DNA of 35,030 nucleotides from contig JAJOIW010000004.1 in the NCBI GenBank assembly GCA_021209225.1, positions 1 to 35,030 on the forward strand. Direction: 5' to 3'. Positions 7,942 through 16,200 of the stretch are shown here, one piece after another (the first letter of the stretch is position 1; each line of letters opens with the position of its first letter). Origin of the DNA: Verrucomicrobiota bacterium (GTDB taxonomy: Bacteria > Verrucomicrobiota > Verrucomicrobiia > Limisphaerales > JAJOIW01). A model generated the notes under the pieces. That model made no database searches. It worked only from the letters and a program-made list of their open reading frames with translations, and was not told the DNA's origin. The translations under genes and the position numbers were made by a program.

Positions 7942-9213
7942 ATGACGACTTTTGAGATTGCCGCATTATTGCTGGTTGTTGCTGCCTTGTGTGGCTTTTT
8001 GAATGAGAAGTTTGTGAAATTGCCGACGACGATTGGACTGATGGCGATTTCATCGGCGATGTCGATCGGGTTTTTGGTGGCGAAAGCGGTTGGCTTGGAG
8101 GTTGGCACTGCCGCGGAGATGATGATTGCCCAGATTGATTTTGAGAAGGCTCTGATGGAGGGGATGCTGTGTTTTTTACTTTTTGCGGGTGCCTTGCACA
8201 TCAACCTGGGCGATCTGGTGAAGCAGGTGCGCATTATCAGTATCCTCGCCACTTTTGGGGTGATCTTATCGACATTTCTGGTTGGCCTGATGATGAAAGG
8301 ATTGTTAGGGGTCTTAGGGGTTGAGATGTCCTGGACGTATTGTTTTTTATTTGGGGCACTGATCTCGCCGACCGATCCCATTGCCGTTCTGGCACTGTTG
8401 AAAAAAGTCGGGGCGCCAAAATCGTTGGAAACAAAAATTGCGGGTGAATCGCTTTTCAATGATGGGGTTGGGGTCGTGGTATTTTTATTATTGCTTGAGA
8501 CGTTGACTGGCCATGTCGAGATGAATGCAGCCAGGATCGCCACATTTTTCGTTCAGGAAGCGGTTGGGGGGATTGGGATTGGGCTGCTTTTTGGATATGT
8601 GGGGTATAAGATGCTGAAACAATTGGATAATTATTCCATTGAAATTCTGGTGACATTGGCACTGGTCATGGGGTGTTATGCGTTGGCTCAAAGGCTGCAT
8701 TTTTCCGGCCCCCTGGCGATGGTGGTCATTGGACTCATGATTGGCAATATTGGGCGGTATCTCGCCATGTCGACCAAAACCCGGGAGCACCTCGACACGT
8801 TCTGGGAGCTTATTGACGAGATTCTCAATGCCGTTCTTTTTGTGTTACTCGGACTGGAACTGGTGATTCTCGACCTGTCACTCCAGGCGTTTGTGATTGG
8901 ATTGGCGGCTATTCCAATCGTTTTATTGAGTCGGTGGTTATGTGTTCTGGGGCCTATTTCCATGCTTCGGGCGTTCAAGCTTCCATTCAATCCCCATGCC
9001 GTCAAAGTCATGACCTGGGGAGGTTTGCGTGGGGGGATTTCGGTCGCTCTGGCACTGACTCTTCCGGCCGGAGACGAGCGGCAATTCTGGCTGGTGGCGA
9101 CCTATTGTGTGGTGCTCTTCACGATTATTGTCCAGGGACTCACCATGAGTAAGCTGCTGCGGCTGGCTTCATCCGCGCATCTCGAATCTGATGCCAAGGC
9201 CTCAGTTGAATAA
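7942..9213 (+). CDS. CPA1-family Na+/H+ (cation/proton) antiporter
   Basis: Inner-membrane exchanger that expels Na+ (or K+) for protons, used in pH and salt homeostasis. 423 residues, hydrophobic almost throughout, about 12 membrane helices, and no large cytoplasmic tail. The diagnostic CPA1/NhaP motifs are present: LFGALISPTDPIAVLALLK, then GESLFNDGVGVV with the ion-binding Asn173-Asp174 pair, and MTWGGLRGGISVALAL near the C-terminus with the conserved arginine. The ATG at 7942 follows GGAAGG with 8-bp spacing. A long non-coding region upstream may regulate it. The stop overlaps the end of the convergent kinase-like gene by 12 bp. Exact cation preference cannot be read from the sequence. 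Confidence 0.94.
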   Translation: MTTFEIAALLLVVAALCGFLNEKFVKLPTTIGLMAISSAMSIGFLVAKAVGLEVGTAAEMMIAQIDFEKALMEGMLCFLLFAGALHINLGDLVKQVRIISILATFGVILSTFLVGLMMKGLLGVLGVEMSWTYCFLFGALISPTDPIAVLALLKKVGAPKSLETKIAGESLFNDGVGVVVFLLLLETLTGHVEMNAARIATFFVQEAVGGIGIGLLFGYVGYKMLKQLDNYSIEILVTLALVMGCYALAQRLHFSGPLAMVVIGLMIGNIGRYLAMSTKTREHLDTFWELIDEILNAVLFVLLGLELVILDLSLQAFVIGLAAIPIVLLSRWLCVLGPISMLRAFKLPFNPHAVKVMTWGGLRGGISVALALTLPAGDERQFWLVATYCVVLFTIIVQGLTMSKLLRLASSAHLESDAKASVE

Positions 9214-10167
9214 TTGTTGTGCCAACCGGAAAATGCGGTTCTTGTAGTTCCTGACCGACACTCCATCCGTGTGGGTGACGGCGTCAATGAACAATCGCTT
9301 TTGCATCTCCAGGAGTGAATAGAGCGCGATGTCCGGGGTGCTCTGATGTCTTTCATTTCCAGCATGCCCATAGGCATCATGAAATTCTTTAGCCGTCAGG
9401 CCATTCATGGAGGCGATCACCAGGTCCAACCGTGGGTCTCCCCAAAGGGCATTGCCCCACCCGAGGACCCCGGTCAGCTGTCCATCGCTTTGACTGAGCA
9501 CTTTTTCCAAATGCAACCCGGCATGGAGAAGGCTGGCGTTTTCCAATGTGGGTAGGGCATGGCGGAAGGTTTCCATCAATCTTTTGAGCGACCGTGCCTC
9601 CTCCGGCCCGTATACCTGTGAGGATTCCAATTGATCAATCATCAAATTCCACAAATGACAAAAGGCATCCGGCCAGGATGTCTGCAGATCCATGGTTGTC
9701 GATGGACCGGAAAATCCAAAGTGACTTGAGGTGATTGCGTGGAGGTCCTTCAGAAATTTTCCGGTGTTCCTGAGGAGGTTGGAATAGGCTTCGGGGCTGA
9801 AATTCTGTCGTGTGGCTGGATTCCCCGCAAGCCGGGTCGTCAGAATCCAGTCACAACGGAGACTGGGGTCTTGCTCCAGGGCGCAAATCACGCTGGGCAC
9901 CGAGAATTTGCCTCGATTGTGCAGGAGGGACAAAGTGGCTGGTTGACGCAGGATGGAACCCATGTGCCAGAATAACTGGTTGGAATTCCCGCTTTGCTGA
10001 TCCATTTTCAACGTCAGGGGCTGGGTCCAGCCATCCACCAAATAAGTGGTGAGCGGACTGCCATACCGGTCGAGCCCTGCCACTTCGCGCAGGTGAATCA
10101 AACCGGGATCACAGCCCAAATGGGTTGCGACAGTTGAACAAATCATGGTTTCAAAGGAGTTTGCCAC
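9202..10167 (-). CDS. Aminoglycoside-phosphotransferase-fold protein, probable pseudokinase
   Basis: 321 residues with the layout of the APH/choline-kinase-like family. An N-lobe has a possible ATP-binding lysine (LTLKMD, Lys54). The C-lobe shows the two active-site segments, but both are degenerate. The catalytic loop, usually HGDLHxxN, reads HAGLHLEK (215-222): the catalytic Asp is Gly217 and the Mg-binding Asn is Lys222. The second segment, usually GVIDW, reads GVLGWGNALWGDP (233-245), with Gly236 in place of the Mg-binding Asp. The surrounding GDPRLDL is intact, so the gene is not simply decaying. Kinase activity looks unlikely; a binding or regulatory role is inferred. It overlaps the antiporter tail by 12 bp and is divergent from the membrane protein at 10251. 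Confidence 0.8.
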   Translation of the reverse strand: MANSFETMICSTVATHLGCDPGLIHLREVAGLDRYGSPLTTYLVDGWTQPLTLKMDQQSGNSNQLFWHMGSILRQPATLSLLHNRGKFSVPSVICALEQDPSLRCDWILTTRLAGNPATRQNFSPEAYSNLLRNTGKFLKDLHAITSSHFGFSGPSTTMDLQTSWPDAFCHLWNLMIDQLESSQVYGPEEARSLKRLMETFRHALPTLENASLLHAGLHLEKVLSQSDGQLTGVLGWGNALWGDPRLDLVIASMNGLTAKEFHDAYGHAGNERHQSTPDIALYSLLEMQKRLFIDAVTHTDGVSVRNYKNRIFRLAQQLFN

Positions 10168-10250
10168 GGGGCATTGTCAATCGGGGTATCCGGCGGATTG
10201 CTGCATGTCATTGAGCAAATCTATTTGCAGCGCGCTCAAATCTGCGTACG

Positions 10251-10886
10251 ATGCAGGTCATGATTGCAGCTGCGGAAAACAGTGCCGGCTTTGTCTGGTT
10301 ACTATGTTCATTTTTGACTGTGTTTTGCTTTGGAGTTTACGGAAACCTGCTCCACACAGGACAAGTCAGTATGAAAGACCCCAAGGTCGGTCGATACAAG
10401 GCATTTCTTATGGTGGGTGTGGCTTACTTTGTGGTAGCCGTCCTGCTTCCGGCGTTGATTTTAGTGCCGTCGAAGGATGGGTTCCAGTTCGAATGGAAAG
10501 GGGTGTGGTATTCGCTGATTGCTGGCGGATTCGGGGCTGTTGGGGCATTTGGAATATTGCTGGCGTTTGGCGCCCGCGGGACGCCAGTGGTGGTGATGTC
10601 GATTGTTTTTGCGGGGGCTCCGATTATAAATGCAGCTTTTTCCATTTTCCTCCATCCACCCACTGGAGGTCTTGGGTCGATCAATCCCTTATTTTTTCTG
10701 GGGATCATCCTCGCTGCGACGGGTGGTGGACTTGTCACATTCTACAAACCCCCGCCATCGACATCGCATCCGAAAAAATCCAAGGAGGGCGGCATTCTTC
10801 CGCCCCGGGATTTTGCCAAGTTTCTGGATCGCTTGAATACCCCACAGGTCAAGTCCCCGCGCATGGTCAACAAATTCCCTGAATAA
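10251..10886 (+). CDS. Small multi-pass membrane protein, possibly half-size DMT/EamA-like
   Basis: 211 residues with about five hydrophobic helices: LLCSFLTVFCFGVYG, AFLMVGVAYFVVAVLLPALIL, VWYSLIAGGFGAVGAFGILLAF, VVVMSIVFAGAPIINAAFSIFL and FFLGIILAATGGGLVTFY. It ends in a charged, proline-rich cytoplasmic tail. The helix pattern, with small-residue-rich segments such as GGFGAVGAFGILL and a PVVVMSIVFAGAPI helix, resembles one half of a drug/metabolite transporter. No substrate can be named. Codons at 10251 and 10260 are both possible starts; neither has a clear Shine-Dalgarno. The 83-bp gap to the divergent kinase-like gene contains the inverted repeat GCAAAT-CT-ATTTGC (10215-10228), a candidate operator. 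Confidence 0.75.
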   Translation: MQVMIAAAENSAGFVWLLCSFLTVFCFGVYGNLLHTGQVSMKDPKVGRYKAFLMVGVAYFVVAVLLPALILVPSKDGFQFEWKGVWYSLIAGGFGAVGAFGILLAFGARGTPVVVMSIVFAGAPIINAAFSIFLHPPTGGLGSINPLFFLGIILAATGGGLVTFYKPPPSTSHPKKSKEGGILPPRDFAKFLDRLNTPQVKSPRMVNKFPE

Positions 10887-10904
10887 ATCTTTTTCTCGGG
10901 TGAT

Positions 10905-13090
10905 TTACGGGAGGGTGAAGGCATAAAGTTTATTGCCGGATCGGGTGCCAGGCTTGCCTCCGCCACCTGCGGCGATGGCGATCCACTGTTTTCCATTGCA
11001 TGAATATGTCGCCGGGGTAGCGTAGGCACCGGCGTCCAGTTGGAATTCCCAGAGATGTTCCCCTGAATCTTTATCGAATGCCCGAAAGCGTTCATCCATA
11101 GTGGCTCCGATGAAAACCAATCCACCGGCAGTCACAATGGGCCCACCAATATTGAATGTGCCAGTTGGTTGAAATCCCCTTCTTTCCAATTCCGGATATG
11201 TGCCCAATGCGACCTGCCATAGCATGGTCCCCTGGTTTAAGTTCAGAGCTGTGAGTGTTCCCCAGGGACGCGGGTTGACTGGGTAGCCATCCGGGTCGCG
11301 GAAATCGTGATGGCCAGTCGCTTGATATGGGATCTCGTCCTTCCATTGAGCATCCAATTCTCCTGGCTGGAGATGGACATTTTTTCCTGAAGCAAAAATG
11401 AAATCGGTGATGGCCTTTCTTTCCACATCCAGCAGATAACCAAATCCAGGCATGGCACCACGGCCGGCTGTCAATATGGATTCCACTTCCGGCCGCGACA
11501 TGCGATGAGCGACTGATTCGAGGCTTGCGGGGGGTTTTTCTGGAAATTGGGCGGCGGCTATTGGATTGCCGTGGCAATTCGAACACATGGATTGAACTAT
11601 CTGGGATCCCAACTGGAAGCTGGTGATGGACTCAACTGGTTGGGATGGTCGCATACTGATCCATTCCGCCTCATTACTGGCGTTCACATACAGGATGCCG
11701 GTTTCAGGGTCACTGCCGGACCGCCCCATTCCGCTCCCCCATTAAATTGCGGTAACACGACTGAAGGCACAATTCCCGGGGGAAGAAAAACTCCTCCAGT
11801 CCGCATAGTCCCGAGTCTTTCCCGAATCCATTGTGCAGACTCGGGTGAGAGTTCCGCTACTTTGGCCGCTGTGAATTCCTGCTGGGCAAATGCTGGTGGC
11901 GCTTTGGGAAATGGTTGAGTGGGCCAGGATTTCTCACCTGGAATATCTGATTGGGGCACGGGTCTTTCCTCCACCTCAAAGACGGGTTGCCCATTGTCTC
12001 TTCTGAGCACAAATGTGTGGCCCATTTTTGTCACCTGAGCGAGGGCTTCTATATCTTTTCCATCAATCTTCAGGTCAACCAACACCGGCGGGCAGGGTAA
12101 GTCATAATCCCACAAATCATGGTGCACAGTCTGAAAATGCCATTGGTAGGCGCCACTTTGAGCATCCAATGCCACCACACAGTTCGCAAATAAATTGGCT
12201 CCAATCCGATTTCCTCCAAAATGATCGTACGAGGCGGAACCGGTTCCGAAATAGACCCGTCCAGATCGGGCATCCAAACTGAATCCGCCCCAGGCATTTG
12301 CGCCGCCAGCAGATTTCCATGCGTCGGGAGGCCATGTTTCGTAGCCTGGTTCGCCAGGATGAGGAATGGTGTGAAAGATCCATTTTCTCTCACCAGTGTG
12401 CACATCGAAAGCCCGAACATGTCCAGGAGCGGACCGCCCAGGTCCCTCACCCACCCGGGAGCCGAGAATGAACAGATCATTATAAATGACACCTGGCGTA
12501 TTGCAGGTGACCAGTTCAGTCACCCAATCACGGTCCAGACCTTTTCGCAGGTCAATCCGGCCATTCACCCCAAAGCTTTCGATCATTGCACCAGATTCCG
12601 GATCCAAAGCGAAGAGGTAAATTCCGGAGACCATGAACAGGCGCTTCACATTGCCATCCTTATCCCACCACAATGTCACACCCCGATTGACACCCCGACT
12701 TCCACCATGACGGACCGGATCCCAGGACCAGATTTCTTTTCCAGTGTCTGCCTCCAGGCAAACGAGTTCCATGATTGGAGAGGTAATGTAGAGGAAGTTC
12801 TTAAATATCACTGGATTACATTGAATGGTGGTGCCCGAACCACCGCCCCGAAATTCATATATCCATCCGGGCCTTAAATTCTTCACATTATGGCGATTGA
12901 TCTCCTCCAATGTGGAATAATGGGTCGACTGTCTGTCCCCATTGTAGACACTCCAGCTGGTTTTTGAGAAATGTTCCCCGTCATCGGAAATTCCAACATG
13001 AACGAAGTGTAAATGACTTATGGCCAGCAGGATGCAGATAATTTGCATAGTCAGCCGGCATATTTTTCTGCGGAATCCTGAAATAAGCAT
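10905..13090 (-). CDS. PQQ-dependent dehydrogenase with an inserted cytochrome c domain, with an apparent one-base deletion
   Basis: Periplasmic quinoprotein that oxidises an alcohol or sugar with pyrroloquinoline quinone and passes electrons to an internal heme c. About 728 residues after repair. A signal peptide (MLISGFRRK..., hydrophobic IICILLAISHL) precedes the family N-terminus WSVYNGDRQSTHYS and propeller blades with ALDxxSGxxxW-type repeats (CLEADTGKEIWSWDP, AFDVHTGERKW, ALDAQSGAYQWHFQ). The heme motif CSNCH is at about residue 502, inside the propeller. The last blades then follow (NQGTMLWQVALGTYPEL, FDKDSGEHLWEF). As sequenced, the frame breaks near 11712. GGAEWGGPAV continues as DPETGILYVNASNEAEW only if one base is added. 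The frame also opens at a TTG (13126), and ATG 13048 is another possible start. Confidence 0.88.
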
Positions 13091-13288
13091 GGCACCAAGG
13101 TTGATGTGTAAAGTGCTGGAAATCAACTCTATATAACCAGGAATTCAACAATCCCGGCATATCGGCTTTTCTATCCGGGAGAGTGTTATCCGGTATCGAA
13201 TCTGAATATATGCTAAACATTCATTCCAGCATGTTCGATCTATTGACTCTAAGGACTGCAAGAAAGCCAGCAGCGCAGTGTGGCCAGA

Positions 13289-16200
13289 ATGAAGAAAATT
13301 TTTACTAAAAATATGGAAATAATGAGTCAGCGGATTCGAAGTAAACAGATGCCAGTGCTCTTTGCATTGTCCATCCTGACGATGGTATGCAAGGTGGATG
13401 CACAGATACAACGTCCGGAGAATCTGGCCATTTCCTCCTTGAATATGCAACTGAATGGCTGGGCTGGAGGAAGTAATCCATCCTTGGTGAATACTGAATC
13501 AGCCGTCATTTCCGCTGGGGTCACTCCTGGGACAGTATCAGGGAGTCTGGGGTCGATAATCGATGGAAACCCGAATGAAGGATCTGTTGGTTACCACGTC
13601 GACTCAAACAGTGATGCCTCAGTGAAACTGGTTTTTAAAGCGCAGCAGAAGGTTCGTTATGTGGCCATTTCGCCTTCTGCCTCACATTGGTCCGATGGAA
13701 GCCGGATGCTGGATGCTAAAGTCACCATTCGCGACAGCAATGGAGCTGTGACGTATGATTCCGTCGCCAAAGCGCCGACGGTGCAGTTTATACCAGGGAA
13801 ATTGAACACATCTTCGGGCACTGTTCTTCCTGCCTGGTATATTTATGATCTGCGCGGAACATACAATACTTCTGAGATTGAAGTTGCAGATGCGGACCTG
13901 TCCATCCAGGAAATTGAAGCCTTTAAGAATGAGGGAGGCAGATTATCCCCCCTTCAGGCACTTGAGTTACCCGGCTGGAATGGGGGGCTCTTCAGCGGAT
14001 TGCTGAATGCAACCACGGCTACGATATCGAATCAATCTCAGGATACATCGAAAAACAGCGAACTTTCCAAAATCATCAATGGGACGCCCGATGTGACTGG
14101 TGGTTTCCAGACGACGTCAGCCGGCAAACTCGTTGCCCAGTTGAATTCGTCTGTATCAGCGCAGTATGTAACTATTTCACCCACCGCAACCAAATGGGGC
14201 GGGGTGAACAGTTTGTTGGAACACGCATTCACCATCAAAAATCAGGCAGGCGCTGTGGTATTTGATTCCCGATCGTCATTGTATTCCCGGTACTATGTTC
14301 GGGGTAAAGTATCCACAAAACCCTCTTACCTCATCCTGGATCTAGGGGTGCCTGTTGAAACAGCTTCGATTGAAATCCAGGCACCAGCACTCGACATCCA
14401 GGAACTGGATGTCTTCAGTACTTTCCCCGACCTGGCTCCATTCTCCCGCCCGGGCATAGCCTATTATGAATTTCCTTACCAGACTGGAAATCAGTGGCCT
14501 GCATTGACGGGGGCGATTTCTATCAACCGGGGCGTCTCGTCCACATTTAATCCAGATGTCCACATAGGGCAACCCAACTTTCTGCTGCGCTTTGAAACCC
14601 GACTGTGGCTGCCCGAACCGGACACGTATAGTTTCACCTTGAACCCCGCCACGAGAACCCGACTGATCCTCGACGGGAATAACATAAGCATTTCAGCTTC
14701 AAATGGGAACACATCCGGGATTCCGCTGACAGCTGGAATGCATACCATTGTCATCGACTATAAATCAGATAACCCATCCGATGTGTTGCAGATATTATGC
14801 TCACGGAATGGATCCTCTCCAGTTCAGCTCGACTCCAAAAATATCTTCCTGCCAGATGGCTTTGAGGCCCTGAATATCGACACCACAAAGTTACCACTGA
14901 AAGTGGGAATTGTTTATTCACCTGCAACCGAGCTGGCATATGGGGACCCATTCTTCATGCGACAGGTCTACGCTGCCTGCCAGCTTCAGAGTGTCATGGC
15001 AGGATTTCCATTTGACCTTGTGAAGCCGGAGGAACTTTTAAATTACAATGCGTTAACAAACAGATTTGGTGCCCTCATTATCCCATCCCTGGACGGATTC
15101 AGTGCACAGGATGCGGGAATCATATCCACAAACCTTCAGAAGTTGATGAATATCAATGGGGTGGGTATTGTCGCATCATCCGAATTGTTCTCCTACGATG
15201 CGGCGGGAAATTTCATGGAAAATCTGTCGACCCCACAAATGAATACAATCTTCAGGATCGAACCACAAACATGGGGCAATGGAGTTCAGGCCAGCATTTC
15301 AATTCCCGAAACCACCGATGGATCATCTGTTCATCCATTGCTCAAACACTATACGGACCGGGGCAAACTGGTCGATTTTCCCGCACTTTATTTTGCTGAA
15401 TTTGTTCCAGTCGAAGGCGCATCAGTGGATGTCATCGCCACCATTGAAGCCAATGGCCGGAGTTATAACGGTGTCCTCGCCGGGACCCGCGGAAATGGGA
15501 AATTCGTCCATTTTTCAAATCTGGAAATATTAATGGATACCCGGATGGCATGGGCTGCACTGCGTTGGGTTTTCTCGCAGGATGCGAATGGAGCTCCATT
15601 CTATATGTCCCCTACCCGATCAGAGGGGATTTTCCTGGCCCGGAATGATATGGACCTTTCACGATTCTTTTTTGCATTGAGCCAGACCGAATTCCCACTT
15701 CTGGAGTTTCTTAAGGATTGGAAAGCAAAATATAATTTTGTCGGTTCCTATTATATCAATAATGGCAACAACCCAACGACTGGTGAGTTTACAGATTGGA
15801 GTGTTTCAAAGCCCCTTTATGACCAGTATATTGCTCTCGGCAATGAGATTGGAACTCACAGCTACACCCATCCTCAAAGAACATCAGATCTGGATGCCAA
15901 CAGTCTCCGGTTTGAATTCGAGCAATCGAAAATAGAAATTGAAGCTGGACTCGGCAATACCGTGCTGGGGACAGCGATCCCTGGGGAAGACGAAAACCTG
16001 TTTGTGGTGGATGAGCTGAAAAAATATCTGGATTATATCTCCGGTCACGGATTCTATTCATCCTCAAACCGCCATTTCAATCCGAGTATCGGGTTTCTCA
16101 CGCCCGATGACAGTCTGCTTTATTATTCACTGAATATGACTCCCGATTATGTTCTGGGGGATGTGATGAAACTGACACCTGAGCAAAGTATACAATTCTG

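Noticed and set aside
10145-10882. Plus-strand frame of 245 codons overlapping the membrane protein
   Set aside because: The overlapping 211-codon frame has a clear five-helix membrane pattern; this one is Cys/Trp/Arg-rich without any pattern.
12221-12877. Plus-strand frame opposite the PQQ dehydrogenase
   Set aside because: Shadow of a well-conserved quinoprotein; no start signal and no similarity to a known family.
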